Positions 15,373 to 24,932 of a stretch of DNA of 64,000 nucleotides are shown in pieces; position 1 is the stretch's first letter, and each line of letters opens with the position of its first letter. Source of the DNA: Jiangella alba (GTDB lineage: Bacteria; Actinomycetota; Actinomycetes; Jiangellales; Jiangellaceae). The notes under the pieces were generated by a model. The model was not told the DNA's origin. It saw nothing but the letters and a program-made list of their open reading frames with translations, and searched no databases. Position numbers and translations under genes: made by a program. The DNA is taken from NCBI RefSeq assembly GCF_900106035.1, contig NZ_FNUC01000003.1, forward strand, positions 1-64,000. The letters run 5' to 3'.

Positions 15373-16623
15373 GTGGCCGGGAAGCTGACCGAGCAGGTGT
15401 CCACGGCGGCGGTGCTGGGCGGGCTGGCGGGCGCCGCGCTGGGGGCGGGACGGGGACGGCGGACGGCCGGGCTCGGCGCGCTGGCCGGCGCGGCCGTGCT
15501 CGCGACGTCGGAGTACGTGGCCCGGCGGCGGCAGCGGCCGGACGAGATCCCCGCACTGCCGCACCGCATCCTCGCCAGCGGCGCCGTCGCCGCGCCGCTG
15601 GGCTGGGCGGCCGGCGCGCTGACCCGCCAACCGGCCGCCCGGGTGGCGCTGGCGGCCGGTGGCGTGGCCGGTGGGCTGGGCGTCCGGCCGCAGAAGGTCG
15701 CGCTCGGCCCGGCCGTCGGGCTGGCGCTGCGCCCCGTCGTCGCGAGGCGCACCCCCGCGCAGGCCGCCGCCGTCACCGTCGTCGCGTACCGGCTGGCCGC
15801 GGCCGCGTTGTTCCGCGACCCGCAGGTGACGCTGCTGGCCGAGCGGGCCGCGCCCGACGACCTGCCGTTCGTGGTGCCGCTGGCCGCGCAGGGCGGCTAC
15901 GTCGGCACCGACTTCGTCCGTACCCTCGCCACCGAGCTGGACGGCGACTACACCCGCGACGCGGCGGACGTCGGCATCGTCGCGTCGCTGGACGAGCTGG
16001 TCGGCGGCGACTTCTATCCCACCGCGGTCGACCCGCTGGTGCGCGAGTTCTACGAGCACACGACCAGGTTCGCGCTCGACATCGAGCCCGAGTGGCGGGC
16101 CTGGGTGCGCCCGGGCTACCTGCTGTACCGCACGGCGCTCGCGCGGCCGCTCGGCCAGGCCAACGTGCCGATGAACCAGCGGCAGGCGCAGCGCGGCGTC
16201 GTCAGCCGCATCGACACCGTCGACCAGCCAGACGGCACCCGGGTGCGCGGCTGGATCCGCTCCTACGCCGACGACGACGAGCCGATCTACGTCGGCATCT
16301 ACACGACCTACCGGCGCGGCGGGCGCGGCTACGTCAGCGTCGGCTTCCCGCTGCCCGGCGGCAGTTTCACCGCCACGCTGGAGCCGCGGCTGCGCCCGGG
16401 CGGCGGGCTGACGCTGTCCAGCCACGGCGCCCACGCCGACGCCGGGCACTATCTCACCGTCGTCGACCCCGACACCGGTGAGTTGACGACGCTCATGGTG
16501 CCGGGGTTCGGCGAGGAGCTACAGGTCTGGTCCGACGCCGGCGAGCTCCGCGCCGACCACGCGTTCTCGTTGTTCGGGCTGCCGTTCCTGGTGCTGCGCT
16601 ACCGCATCCGCCGTAAGGACTGA
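15373..16623 (+). CDS. Unknown protein with hydrophobic Gly/Ala-rich N-terminal half
   Basis: A 416-residue protein of no family I recognise. Residues ~10-140 contain several Ala/Gly-rich hydrophobic stretches ('[15 protein letters not shown]', '[15 protein letters not shown]', '[14 protein letters not shown]') that could insert in a membrane. The remainder is soluble, with conserved-looking patches '[20 protein letters not shown]', '[12 protein letters not shown]' and a C-terminal '[12 protein letters not shown]'. The GTG start is chosen because GGAGGG lies ~10 nt upstream; the longer frame would run into repeat copy D. It converges with ackA, 4 bp away. Confidence 0.65.
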   Translation: MAGKLTEQVSTAAVLGGLAGAALGAGRGRRTAGLGALAGAAVLATSEYVARRRQRPDEIPALPHRILASGAVAAPLGWAAGALTRQPAARVALAAGGVAGGLGVRPQKVALGPAVGLALRPVVARRTPAQAAAVTVVAYRLAAAALFRDPQVTLLAERAAPDDLPFVVPLAAQGGYVGTDFVRTLATELDGDYTRDAADVGIVASLDELVGGDFYPTAVDPLVREFYEHTTRFALDIEPEWRAWVRPGYLLYRTALARPLGQANVPMNQRQAQRGVVSRIDTVDQPDGTRVRGWIRSYADDDEPIYVGIYTTYRRGGRGYVSVGFPLPGGSFTATLEPRLRPGGGLTLSSHGAHADAGHYLTVVDPDTGELTTLMVPGFGEELQVWSDAGELRADHAFSLFGLPFLVLRYRIRRKD

Positions 16624-16627
16624 CGCG

Positions 16628-17776
16628 TCAGGACGCGGGCGCGGCGACCAGGCCCGACGCCTGGCGGGCGATCTCCAGCTCCTCGTCGGTGGGGACGACC
16701 AGGACGGTGATGGCGGCCTCGTCGGGCGAGATGACCTGCGCGCGGCTGCCGGTGAAGGAGTTGCGGACGTGGTCGACCTCGACGCCGAGGTGGCGCAGGC
16801 CCGCCAGCGAGTGCGACCGCACCCACGAGTCGTTCTCGCCGACGCCGGCCGTGAAGACGATCGCGTGCGCCCGGCCCAGCACGGCGAGGTACGCGCCCAC
16901 GTAGTGCCGGATGCGGTAGCAGTACAGCTCCCGCGCCAGCTGCGCCGCGGCGTCGCCGGCCTTGGCCTGCCGGTGCACCTCGCGCAGGTCGTTCGCGCCG
17001 GCGAGGCCGAGCAGCCCGCTGGACCGGTTGGCCAGCCGGTCGAGGTCGTCGACGGACAGGCCGGCCTCGCGGTGCAGGTAGAACAGCGCGCCGGGGTCGA
17101 TGTCGCCGGTGCGGGTGCCCATGACCAGGCCCTCCAACGGCGTCAGCCCCATCGAGGTGTCGACGGAGCGGCCGCCCCGCACCGCCGTGGCCGACGCGCC
17201 GTTGCCGAGGTGCAGGACGACGAGGTTGGTGTCGTCGGGGTCGCGGTCCAGCAGCCGGGCCGCCGCGCGGCTGACGTACGAGACGGACGTGCCGTGGAAG
17301 CCGTACCGGCGCACGCCGTAGCGGGCGGCGAGATCGCGTTCGAGGGCGTACGTGTACGCGACCGGCGGCAGCGTCTGGTGGAACGCGGTGTCGAAGACGG
17401 CGACGTGCGGGACGTCGGGCAGCTCGCGCCGGGCCAGCCGCAGCGCCGTCAGTCCCGGCGGGTTGTGCAGCGGAGCCAGCGGCGACAGCTCCTCGATGAC
17501 CCGCTCGACGTCGTCGTCGACGAGGGTGGGCTCGGCGAAGCGGTCGCCGCCGTGCACGATGCGGTGACCCACGGCGGCGAGGCCGAGTTCGGCCAGCGGC
17601 CCGCAGTCGCGCTCGAGCTCGGCGACGACCTGGCGCAGCGCGGCGGCGTGATCGGGCACGCCGTCGTCCTCGCCGATGCGCTCGACGATCCCTTTGGCCA
17701 GGCGCGCCGGTCCGTCCGGGGCGATCAGCTGGTACTTGATGGACGACGATCCGCAGTTGAGCACGAGGACGGTCAT
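16628..17776 (-). CDS. ackA: Acetate kinase
   Basis: A 382-residue ASKHA-fold kinase that interconverts acetate + ATP and acetyl-phosphate + ADP. The first residues 'VLVLNCGSSSIKYQL' are the acetate-kinase signature, followed by 'GHRIVHGG', 'FDTAFHQTLP', 'YGFHGTS' with the catalytic region and 'LVVLHLGNGAS'. It is divergent from an LLM-type oxidoreductase that lies between it and pta; in most bacteria ackA and pta are adjacent, so the two may have separate promoters here. It may also use acetate from acetaldehyde made by DeoC and the aldehyde dehydrogenase. Confidence 0.97.
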   Translation of the reverse strand: MTVLVLNCGSSSIKYQLIAPDGPARLAKGIVERIGEDDGVPDHAAALRQVVAELERDCGPLAELGLAAVGHRIVHGGDRFAEPTLVDDDVERVIEELSPLAPLHNPPGLTALRLARRELPDVPHVAVFDTAFHQTLPPVAYTYALERDLAARYGVRRYGFHGTSVSYVSRAAARLLDRDPDDTNLVVLHLGNGASATAVRGGRSVDTSMGLTPLEGLVMGTRTGDIDPGALFYLHREAGLSVDDLDRLANRSSGLLGLAGANDLREVHRQAKAGDAAAQLARELYCYRIRHYVGAYLAVLGRAHAIVFTAGVGENDSWVRSHSLAGLRHLGVEVDHVRNSFTGSRAQVISPDEAAITVLVVPTDEELEIARQASGLVAAPAS

Positions 17777-17820
17777 CGAGGGAATCCGTTCCTGTCGGAG
17801 GGTGCCGTTATGGTGCGGCC

Positions 17821-18786
17821 ATGACCAACCGCCTGCAGGTCGGAATGAGCTTCGACCGTACGTTCCCGCCCGCCTTCGTCACCGAGGCCGCCCGCGCGCT
17901 CGACGCCGGCGGCGCCCAGCAGCTCTGGGTCATCGAGGACTGCTTCTACACCGCAGGTCCCAGCCTGGCGGCCGCAGCGCTGTCGGTGACCGAGCAGCTC
18001 ACGGTGGGTGTGGGCATCCTGCCGGCGGTCGCTCGCACCGCGCCGGTCACGGCCATGGAGATCGCGACGCTGTGCGGGCTGGGCCCCGGCCGCGTGCTCC
18101 CCGGCATCGGCCACGGGGTGCAGGAGTGGATGGCGCAGATGGGGGTGCGGCCGGTGTCGCCGCTCACCGCGCTGGAAGAGGTGCTCGTCGCGGTCCGGCG
18201 GCTGCTCGCGGGCGACGAGGTCACCAGCCACGGCCACTACGTCGACCTCGACGCCGTCCGGCTCGAGCATCCCCCGGCCGACCCGCCGCCGGTGCTGGCC
18301 GGGGTGTTCGGTCCGAAGTCGCTGGAGCTGGCCGGACGGGTCGCCGGCGGGCTGGTGCTGGCCGAGCCGGCCAGTCCGTCGTACGTGCGCTGGGCCATGA
18401 AGCAGGCCGGCCGCACACCCGGCGACCCCGACTTCCACCTCGCGACGTTCGGCGTGCTGTGCGTGAAGAAGGACCGCGTCGAGGCCTACCGCACCATGGC
18501 TCCGTGGCTGGCCGAGCAGTTGCAGGAGCCGCGCACGCCGTACACGTCGCTGCCGTTCTTCGACGACCTCGCCGCCCGGTTCGCCGACAAGGGCGTCGAC
18601 GGCCTGGCCACCATGCCGTCCGAGTGGTGGACCGAGCTGGCCCCGGTCGGCACCATCGACGACGCCGCCGAGCACCTGCGGGGGCTCGAGGAAGCCGGCG
18701 TCCAGAGCGTCGGCCTCTTCCCCCTCCGCGACGTCGAGGCGGCGCGCACCCAGCTGGCGGAGGTGGTCGAGCTGGCGCGGCGATGA
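17821..18786 (+). CDS. LLM-class (luciferase-like) flavin/F420-dependent oxidoreductase
   Basis: A 321-residue TIM-barrel protein of the luciferase-like family. It has 'RVLPGIGHGVQEWMAQMG' (the conserved G-x-G-x2-W-type phosphate loop), 'PVSPLTALEEVLVAVRRLLAG', 'PPPVLAGVFGPKSLELAGRVAGG' and a C-terminal 'VGTIDDAAEHLRGLEEAGV'. The closest known members use coenzyme F420 or FMN; the substrate is unknown. TATGGT (17809-17814) 6 nt before the ATG suggests a leaderless transcript. It interrupts the ackA-pta neighbourhood on the opposite strand. Confidence 0.85.
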   Translation: MTNRLQVGMSFDRTFPPAFVTEAARALDAGGAQQLWVIEDCFYTAGPSLAAAALSVTEQLTVGVGILPAVARTAPVTAMEIATLCGLGPGRVLPGIGHGVQEWMAQMGVRPVSPLTALEEVLVAVRRLLAGDEVTSHGHYVDLDAVRLEHPPADPPPVLAGVFGPKSLELAGRVAGGLVLAEPASPSYVRWAMKQAGRTPGDPDFHLATFGVLCVKKDRVEAYRTMAPWLAEQLQEPRTPYTSLPFFDDLAARFADKGVDGLATMPSEWWTELAPVGTIDDAAEHLRGLEEAGVQSVGLFPLRDVEAARTQLAEVVELARR

Positions 18787-18829
18787 CGACGCAGCGGTCA
18801 TGACATCCCCGCCCCGGACGCCCGCCTGG

Positions 18830-19025
18830 ACTGCGGGCCGAGCCGCGGCTCCGGGTGCTGCGCCCGCCTGGGTTGTGGCGGCGGCCGTGGCCTGAGCTGG
18901 GTCGCCGGCCCGGGCTGCGCCCGCCTGGACTGCGGCGGCGGCGCGGGCTGTGGCGGCGGCCGCGGCCTGAGCCGGGTCGCCCGCCCGGGCTGCGACGACG
19001 GCTCGGGTTGTGGCGGCGGCCGTGG
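18830..19025. repeat. Imperfect GC-rich tandem repeats downstream of pta
   Basis: Three degenerate units of about 45-75 bp begin CTGCGCCCGCCTGG or CTGCGACGACGG and share TGGCGGCGGCCG and CTGAGC-GGGTCGCC. They fill the gap between the 3' ends of the LLM gene and pta. Read on the minus strand just past the pta stop, one frame stays open and would encode Ala-rich sequence, but nothing shows it is translated. Confidence 0.65.
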
Positions 19026-21119
19026 TCACGAGGCTTCCGTCTCGGGCACCGGCGCCGAGGGCGGAACCGACTGCGCCTGGATCGCGGTGATCGCGATCGT
19101 GTTGACGATGTCGCGGACCAGGGCGCCGCGCGACAGGTCGTTCACCGGCTTGCGCAGGCCCTGCAACACGGGCCCGACGGCCACGGCGCCGGCGCTGCGC
19201 TGCACCGCCTTGTAGGTGTTGTTGCCGGTGTTGAGGTCGGGGAAGACGAACACCGTCGCCCGGCCGGCCACTTCGCTGCCGGGCAGTTTGGCGCGGGCCA
19301 CGCTGGCGTCGACGGCGGCGTCGTACTGGATGGGGCCCTCGACCTCGAGGTCGGGCCGGCGCTCGCGCACCAGCGACGTCGCCGTGCGGACCTTGTCGAC
19401 GTCCGAGCCGGTGCCGGACTCGCCGGTGGAGTAGGACAGCATCGCGACCCGGGGCGCCACGCCGAACTGCGCCGCCGTCTCGGCGGACGAGATCGCGATG
19501 TCGGCCAGTTGCTCGGCCGTGGGGTCGGGGTTGACGGCGCAGTCGCCGTAGACGAGCACGCGGTCGCGCAGGCACATGAAGAACACGCTCGACACGATCG
19601 ACGTGGCGGGCAGCGTCTTGATGACCTCGAACGCCGGCCTGATGGTGTGCGCCGTGGTGTGCGCGGCGCCGGACACCATGCCGTCGGCGAGGCCGAGCTG
19701 CACCATCATCGTGCCGAAGTAGGAGACGTCGGCGACCTGGTCCCAGGCCGCCTCCTGGGTGACGCCGCGGTGGGCGCGCAGCCGCGCGTACTCGTGCGCG
19801 AACCGGCCGCGCAGCTCGCTCTCGCGCGGGTCGACGATATCGGCGGCGCCGATGTCGACGCCGACGCGGTCGGCCGCCGCCGCGACGTCGGCCGGCGGGC
19901 CGAGCAGCGTGAGGTCGGCGATGCCGCGCCGCAGCACGGTGTCGGCGGCGCGCAGGATGCGCTCCTCGGTGCCCTCGGGGAGGACGATGCGCCGCCGCGA
20001 CGAGCGCGCACGGTCGACGAGGTCGTGCTCGAACATCAACGGCGTGACGACGTCGCTGCGGGTGACGTCGAGGCGGTCGAGCAGGTCGCCGGCGTCGACG
20101 TGCCGGTCGAACAGCGCCAGCGCGGTCTGCACCTTGCGGGTGGCGTCGTAGGTCAGCCGGCCGCGCACCGCCGCCAGCGCCGTCGCCGTCCCGAACGTGT
20201 CGCCCGGCGCGGTGACGATCGGCAGCCCGACGTCGAGGCCGTCCATCAGCCGGACGATCTGCGGCGGCAGCTCGAACCCGCCGTTCAGCACGATGCCGGC
20301 CAGCGTCGGGAACGTCTTCGCCGCGTGCGCCGCCACCACGCCGAGCAGCACGTCGGTGCGGTCGGCGGGGGTGATGACGACGGCGTCGTCGAACAGGCGG
20401 TCCAGCACGTGCGGCAGCGTCATGCCGGCGACGACCAGCCCGCCGACCTCGCGGCCCAGCCGCGACGCGTCGCCGCGGAACAGCTCGCCGCCGGACGCCG
20501 CGACGAGGTCGGCCATCGTCGGCGCCGACAGCAGCGGCTCCTCGGGCAGCGCCCACGCCGGGCCGAGCTCGCCCAGCGCCGCGCACGCGTCGTCCAGCGC
20601 GCCCGGCGGCACCCGGTTGGCGATCAGCGCGGCCAGCGTGCCGAAGTTCGCGGCCAGCTCCGCGGTGGCGAGCTCGGCGACGGCGCGCAGGTCGGCCGGC
20701 GAGCGGTCGTGGCCGTTGAGCACCAGCACGACCGGCGCGCCGAGGTTCGCCGCCACCCGCGCGTTGAAGGAGAACTCCGTCGGGCTGTCGACGTCGGTGT
20801 AGTCGCTGCCGACGATGACGACCGCCTCGCACTGCGCGGCGACGGTGCGGTACCGGCCGAGGATCGTGCTCAGCGCGGCGTCGGGGTCGGCGTGCACGTC
20901 CTCGTAGGTGACGCCGGCGCACACGTCGTACGGCAGGTCGACGCCGTCGTGCTCGAGCAGCAGCTCCAGGACGTAGTCGGGCTGGGCGCCGGCGCGGACC
21001 ACCGGGCGGAACACGCCGACCCGGCCCAGCCGGCGGGTGAGTGCCTCCAGCGCGCCGAGCGCGACCGTCGACTTCCCGGTCTCGCCCGTCACCGATGTCA
21101 CGTAGACGCTGCGAGCCAC
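19026..21119 (-). CDS. pta: Phosphate acetyltransferase, long form
   Basis: A 697-residue protein interconverting acetyl-CoA + Pi and acetyl-phosphate + CoA. The N-terminal ~200 residues form a BioD-like P-loop domain ('TSVTGETGKSTVALG'). A DRTGG middle domain follows (residues ~220-350), and the C-terminal PTA_PTB catalytic domain begins at 'RIVLPEGTEERIL' and includes 'DGMVSGAAHTTAHTIRPAF' and 'FVFPDLNTGNNTYKAVQRS'. This is the long three-domain type of E. coli and actinomycetes. It starts at GTG. Its partner ackA lies 1.2 kb downstream on the same strand, beyond an opposite-strand gene. Confidence 0.96.
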   Translation of the reverse strand: MARSVYVTSVTGETGKSTVALGALEALTRRLGRVGVFRPVVRAGAQPDYVLELLLEHDGVDLPYDVCAGVTYEDVHADPDAALSTILGRYRTVAAQCEAVVIVGSDYTDVDSPTEFSFNARVAANLGAPVVLVLNGHDRSPADLRAVAELATAELAANFGTLAALIANRVPPGALDDACAALGELGPAWALPEEPLLSAPTMADLVAASGGELFRGDASRLGREVGGLVVAGMTLPHVLDRLFDDAVVITPADRTDVLLGVVAAHAAKTFPTLAGIVLNGGFELPPQIVRLMDGLDVGLPIVTAPGDTFGTATALAAVRGRLTYDATRKVQTALALFDRHVDAGDLLDRLDVTRSDVVTPLMFEHDLVDRARSSRRRIVLPEGTEERILRAADTVLRRGIADLTLLGPPADVAAAADRVGVDIGAADIVDPRESELRGRFAHEYARLRAHRGVTQEAAWDQVADVSYFGTMMVQLGLADGMVSGAAHTTAHTIRPAFEVIKTLPATSIVSSVFFMCLRDRVLVYGDCAVNPDPTAEQLADIAISSAETAAQFGVAPRVAMLSYSTGESGTGSDVDKVRTATSLVRERRPDLEVEGPIQYDAAVDASVARAKLPGSEVAGRATVFVFPDLNTGNNTYKAVQRSAGAVAVGPVLQGLRKPVNDLSRGALVRDIVNTIAITAIQAQSVPPSAPVPETEAS

Positions 21120-21172
21120 CCCGTGAGGCTATATCGCCACGGTGCACCTCGTGCGGCGACTTCCCCGGCGAG

Positions 21173-21661
21173 TCACGACACGTCCGAACCGCGCCGCGGC
21201 GGGTCGCCCGGCGACGCCGCGTCCGACCGCGTGAACACCGAGAACGTGCCGTCGGCCTCCAGCACCATGAGATCGACGGCGGCGAGGTCGCGCACGCCGT
21301 GCTCGCGCGCCGCCGCCAGCACGTCGTCGACCGGCAGCCGCTCGTAGCGCAGCACCGTGTCGTCGACGTGGCCGTCCTTGACCAGGATGGTCGGCTCGCC
21401 CTCCAGCAGCCGCCGCGGCCGCCGGAACCGCCAGCTCAGCCAGGACAGCAGCACCGACAGCAGCGTGAACGTCGCCACCGCCAGCGTGCCGCCGGTCAGC
21501 GAGAGGTCCTCCTGCAGGACGGTCTGGCTGATCAGGTCGCCGAGCGTCACCAGCAGGATCAGCTCGAACGCGGACAGCTGCGTCACCTGCCGCTTGCCCG
21601 ACACCCGCAGCACGAACCAGAGCAGGACGAAGACGACGGCCGCCCGGATGACGATGTCCAT
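21173..21661 (-). CDS. DUF421 (YetF-like) membrane protein
   Basis: A 162-residue protein with membrane helices at residues ~3-20, 34-50 and 60-78, then a soluble domain. 'VLRVSGKRQVTQLSAFELILLVTLGDLISQTVL' is the conserved DUF421 transmembrane block (shown here only to identify it), and the tail has 'GEPTILVKDGHVD' and 'AVDLMVLEADGTFSVF', as in YetF. The ATG overlaps the stop of the upstream gene by one base, so the two are coupled. The role in the family is unclear, with links to envelope or sporulation membrane functions. Confidence 0.85.
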   Translation of the reverse strand: MDIVIRAAVVFVLLWFVLRVSGKRQVTQLSAFELILLVTLGDLISQTVLQEDLSLTGGTLAVATFTLLSVLLSWLSWRFRRPRRLLEGEPTILVKDGHVDDTVLRYERLPVDDVLAAAREHGVRDLAAVDLMVLEADGTFSVFTRSDAASPGDPPRRGSDVS

Positions 21662-22185
21662 CAGGGCAGCACCGCCATCCGGAACCGCACCTCGGCCACG
21701 GCCGCGCCGGTGTCGTCGACGACGGCGACGGAGTACCGGCCCAGCCCGGGCAGCTGGCCGGGCGCCGTCCGCGCGTCCAGCAGGACGTGCAGGGTGTCGC
21801 CGCGCGGCGGGGTGAACTCGTACTCGACGCGGTCCGGGCCGACGCTCTCGCCGTCGGGATTCGGCGACCAGTTGTTGAAGTCCAGGCGGTCCAGCAGGTC
21901 CCGGCTGACCGCCAGCGTCACCGGGCCGTCGAACCCGCCGGGCCGCGTGAGGGTGATCTCCAGCGGGACGGGCAGCCCGGACCGGGTGATCTGGCCGTGC
22001 CGGACGATCAGCTCGTAGCCGTCGCCGGACGCCGTCGTGGTGGCCGCCCGCGGCCCGAGCAGACCGGTGAGCGCGGCCAGAACCAGGAGGACCAGTGCCA
22101 CGATGCCGACGCGCCGCAGGTTCCGGCCGCGGCGAGCGGCGGCGGCGTCGCGGGAACTGGGCAACGTCGCGAGGGATCGGGTCAC
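21661..22185 (-). CDS. Membrane-anchored protein of unknown function
   Basis: A 174-residue protein. A basic N-terminus ('ARRGRNLRRVG') precedes one transmembrane helix (residues ~26-46), giving an N-in, C-out topology. The outer ~125 residues look like a beta-sandwich ('PVPLEITLTRPGGFDGPVTLAVS', '...GRYSVAVVDDTGAAVAEVRFRM'). Start is GTG. It is coupled to the DUF421 gene downstream by stop/start overlap, and such pairs recur in actinomycetes, so the two may act together at the membrane. Confidence 0.7.
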   Translation of the reverse strand: MTRSLATLPSSRDAAAARRGRNLRRVGIVALVLLVLAALTGLLGPRAATTTASGDGYELIVRHGQITRSGLPVPLEITLTRPGGFDGPVTLAVSRDLLDRLDFNNWSPNPDGESVGPDRVEYEFTPPRGDTLHVLLDARTAPGQLPGLGRYSVAVVDDTGAAVAEVRFRMAVLP

Positions 22186-22238
22186 AACCGGCTCGTACCC
22201 AGCGGCGATGTAGCCATTCGGCGGGGTAGGTTCGGAGC

Positions 22239-23369
22239 ATGCGACCGACCGACGCCGAGATCCTGGCCGCGCCGAAGGTGCTGCTGCACGACCACCTCGA
22301 CGGCGGGCTGCGGCCGGCCACCGTCCTCGAGCTGGCGGGAGAGGCCGGGCACGAGCTGCCGGCCGCCGACGAAGCCAGCCTGCGGCAGTGGTTCACCGAC
22401 GCCGCCGACTCGCTCTCGCTGGAGCGGTATCTGGCGACGTTCGAGCACACGGTCGCGGTCATGCAGACCCACGACGCGCTGGTGCGGGTGGCCGCCGAGT
22501 GCGCCGAGGACCTCGCCGCCGACGGCGTCGTCTACGCCGAGGTGCGGTACGCGCCGGAGCAGCACCTCGCCGGCGGCCTGTCGCTGGACGACGTCGTCGC
22601 GGCGGTCGAGCAGGGGTTCCGGCTGGGCGAGACGCGGGCGGCCGCGGCGGGCCGGCCCATCCGGGTCGCGACGCTGCTGACGGCCATGCGGCACGCCGCG
22701 CGGTCGCGCGAGATCGCCGAGCTGGCGGTCGCGAACCGCGAGGCCGGCGTCGTCGGCTTCGACATCGCCGGCGCCGAGGCCGGCTTCCCACCCACCCGCC
22801 ACCTCGACGCGTTCGAGTACCTGCGCCGCGAGAACGCGCACTTCACCATCCACGCCGGCGAGGCGTTCGGGCTGCCGTCCATCTGGGAGGCGCTGCAGTG
22901 GTGCGGGGCCGACCGCCTGGGCCACGGCGTGCGCATCATCGACGACGTCTCGGTGGCGCCCGACGGTTCGGTGACGCTGGGGCGGCTGGCGGCGTACGTC
23001 CGCGACAAGCGGATCCCGCTGGAGCTGTGCCCGTCGTCGAACATCCAGACCGGCGCCGCGGGCTCGATCGCCGAGCACCCGTTCGGCCTGCTCGCGCGGC
23101 TGCGGTTCCGGGTTACCGTCAACACCGACAACCGGCTGATGAGCGGGACGTCGATGTCCCGCGAGTTCGCCCTGCTGGCCGGCGCCTTCGGCTACGACCT
23201 GCCCGACTTCGAGTGGTTCACGGTCAATGCGCTGAAGAGTGCGTTCATCCCGTTCGACCAGCGGCTGGCGCTGATCAACGACGTCGTCAAGCCCGGGTAC
23301 GCCGCGCTGGGCGCCCAGCGGGCGTTCGACCGCGTGCGGTCGGCCGGGGTCAGTCCTCGCTCGGCATGA
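22239..23369 (+). CDS. add: Adenosine deaminase
   Basis: A 376-residue metal-dependent TIM-barrel deaminase converting (deoxy)adenosine to (deoxy)inosine. '[12 protein letters not shown]' has the metal HxH motif, '[11 protein letters not shown]' the third His and catalytic Glu, 'RLGHGVRI' the catalytic His and 'VNTDNRLMS' the metal Asp. Actinobacterial forms use this TDNR variant. A leaderless start is likely: TAGGTT (22227-22232) lies 6 nt before the ATG. Inosine made here is the substrate of the purine nucleoside phosphorylase at 52410. The 3' end overlaps the converging pspC-like gene by 20 bp. Confidence 0.96.
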   Translation: MRPTDAEILAAPKVLLHDHLDGGLRPATVLELAGEAGHELPAADEASLRQWFTDAADSLSLERYLATFEHTVAVMQTHDALVRVAAECAEDLAADGVVYAEVRYAPEQHLAGGLSLDDVVAAVEQGFRLGETRAAAAGRPIRVATLLTAMRHAARSREIAELAVANREAGVVGFDIAGAEAGFPPTRHLDAFEYLRRENAHFTIHAGEAFGLPSIWEALQWCGADRLGHGVRIIDDVSVAPDGSVTLGRLAAYVRDKRIPLELCPSSNIQTGAAGSIAEHPFGLLARLRFRVTVNTDNRLMSGTSMSREFALLAGAFGYDLPDFEWFTVNALKSAFIPFDQRLALINDVVKPGYAALGAQRAFDRVRSAGVSPRSA

Positions 23370-23562
23370 TGATCCAGAGCGCCAGGTAGACGAGCACCTG
23401 CGGGCCGGGCAGCAGGCAGGACAGCAGGAAGAGGATGCGCACGGTGCGCGTCTTCATGCCGAACCGCCGGGCCAGGCCGGCGCAGACGCCGCCGATCATG
23501 CGGTTGCCGGTCGGGCGGACCAGGCCGCCCCGGGCCTCTGAGAAGTAGCTGCTTGTGCTCAT
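23350..23562 (-). CDS. PspC-domain membrane protein
   Basis: A 70-residue protein. '[27 protein letters not shown]' is the PspC domain (conserved GGVCAGLA), followed by one membrane helix ending '[11 protein letters not shown]'. Stand-alone PspC proteins in actinomycetes are associated with envelope stress, without a defined partner here. Its last codons overlap the end of add on the other strand. Confidence 0.9.
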   Translation of the reverse strand: MSTSSYFSEARGGLVRPTGNRMIGGVCAGLARRFGMKTRTVRILFLLSCLLPGPQVLVYLALWIIMPSED

Positions 23563-23633
23563 ACCTCAACGGTAGGTCCGCGGGCACCCGGAGGACGTCC
23601 GTCTCGCGGATGGTCCGACCCGGAGGCCGCAGG

Positions 23634-24254
23634 TCAGGGCTTCCCGGAGGGTGCACCGGCGGCGCCCCTGAGCGCGTCCCGGACCTGCTGTGCGTCGGCC
23701 GGGCGGGCGCCGAGGGAGCGCTGCCGTTCGACGATCGCCCGCTCGGTGCGCATCAGCTCGCGCCCGCGGCGCAGCAGCGTCAGCGGCGGCTTGCGGCGCT
23801 CGGCGAGGTCGCGGGCGAGCCGGCGCACGAAGTTCTTCCACGGCTTGCGGCGCAGCACGATGGCGTCGGCCAGGATGCCCCGGGACCGGCATGCCTCGAC
23901 GATGTCGGCCGCGAACAGCCCTTCGGCGACGAACACCGGCGCCGTGCCGACGGTGAACGGCTCGGCGCCGACGGTGCGGTCGTGCGCGATGTCGTAGACC
24001 GGGATCTGCGCGCTGCCGGTGCGGCTGATCTGGACCAGCGTGTCGACGGCGCGCTCGGCGTCCCAGGCGCGGGGATCGTCCCAGTCGACGATGCCCAGCT
24101 CCGGGTGGCGCGGCATGCCGGGGTCGTCGCCGTCGCGGTAGAAGTGGTCGAGGTTCAGCACCGGCAGGCCGCTCTCGCGGGCCAGCCGGGACTTGCCGCT
24201 GCCCGACGGGCCGGCGAGAAGGACGACACGGTGCACGGGGGCACAGTCTGTCAC
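23634..24254 (-). CDS. Uridine-kinase-like P-loop protein
   Basis: A 206-residue NTPase. Walker A is 'LLAGPSGSGKSRLA' (residues ~12-25). 'LNLDHFYRDGDDPGMP', 'IVDWDDPRAWD' and 'IPVYDIAHDRTVG' match the phosphate-acceptor and lid regions of uridine/phosphoribulokinase-like enzymes. Many actinomycetes carry this diverged form annotated as uridine kinase; activity on uridine would fit the nucleoside genes of this window, but another small substrate is possible. The start may be the GTG at 24254 or the in-frame GTG 18 nt further in; neither has a clear ribosome site. Confidence 0.75.
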   Translation of the reverse strand: MTDCAPVHRVVLLAGPSGSGKSRLARESGLPVLNLDHFYRDGDDPGMPRHPELGIVDWDDPRAWDAERAVDTLVQISRTGSAQIPVYDIAHDRTVGAEPFTVGTAPVFVAEGLFAADIVEACRSRGILADAIVLRRKPWKNFVRRLARDLAERRKPPLTLLRRGRELMRTERAIVERQRSLGARPADAQQVRDALRGAAGAPSGKP

Positions 24255-24285
24255 GACCGCCCGGGCCGCCTGCCCGAGCGGGCGG

Positions 24286-24861
24286 TCAGTGCAGGCTGGG
24301 CCGGTAGACGAGCTCCTGGGTGCGGCCGTCGAGGGTGCGGGTCTCGATCAGCTCGAGGTCGAAGTCGGCCGCGCCCTGGAAGATCGGCTCCGTCCCGGAC
24401 CGCCCGGTGATCACCGGGAAGAGCGTTACCTGGACGCGGTCGACCAGCCCCGCGGCCAGCAGCGCCCGGTTCATCGACAGGCTGCCGTGTGAGCGCAGCG
24501 GCACCGCCGACTCCTCCTTGAGCCGGGCGACGACGTCGACGGCGTCACCGGCCGCGACGGTCGCGTCGGGCCAGTCGAGCGGTTCGCGCAGCGTGGACGA
24601 GACGACGGTCGCGGGCAGGTTCCGCATGCGGGTGACCCAGGGGTCGCGGACCTCGTCGCCGTCGGTGCTCTCGGCCAGCATCCGCGCGAACGCTCGATAG
24701 GTGGTGGCGCCGAAGACCATGCGCTGCTCCTCGTCGTACAGCGAGAGGCGGTGGTCGAGCAGCTCAGGGCCCTGTTTGCCCCAGTAGCCGGTCCAATCGC
24801 CGGTGGCGGTGCCGAAGCCGTCGAGGCTGGAGAAGACGTCGAAGGTGTAGGTCGCGGTCAT
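24286..24861 (-). CDS. DHFR/RibD C-terminal family reductase 1
   Basis: A 191-residue dihydrofolate-reductase-fold protein. The N-terminal 'YTFDVFSSLDGFGTATGDW', then 'RMVFGATTYRAFARML', 'LRSHGSLSMNRALLAAGLVD' and 'VTLFPVITGRSGTEPIF' are the blocks of the RibD-C group (YwjB/YyaP-like), not of FolA. It is presumably NADPH-dependent; the substrate is unknown. It lies in tandem with a second member 71 bp upstream, but the two are only distantly similar, so an old duplication or independent recruitment is possible. Confidence 0.85.
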   Translation of the reverse strand: MTATYTFDVFSSLDGFGTATGDWTGYWGKQGPELLDHRLSLYDEEQRMVFGATTYRAFARMLAESTDGDEVRDPWVTRMRNLPATVVSSTLREPLDWPDATVAAGDAVDVVARLKEESAVPLRSHGSLSMNRALLAAGLVDRVQVTLFPVITGRSGTEPIFQGAADFDLELIETRTLDGRTQELVYRPSLH

Positions 24862-24932
24862 GATGCCCTCCTGGGTTCGATGGGACGCTCATACCCGCAA
24901 CGAACGGGGTGGGCCCGTTTCGACATCCGCCG

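Noticed and set aside
18787-19025. C-terminal Ala-rich extension of pta
   Set aside because: The pta frame ends with TGA at 19026-19028 right after complete PTA homology; the open Ala-rich sequence is in a different frame and is explained by GC-rich repeats.
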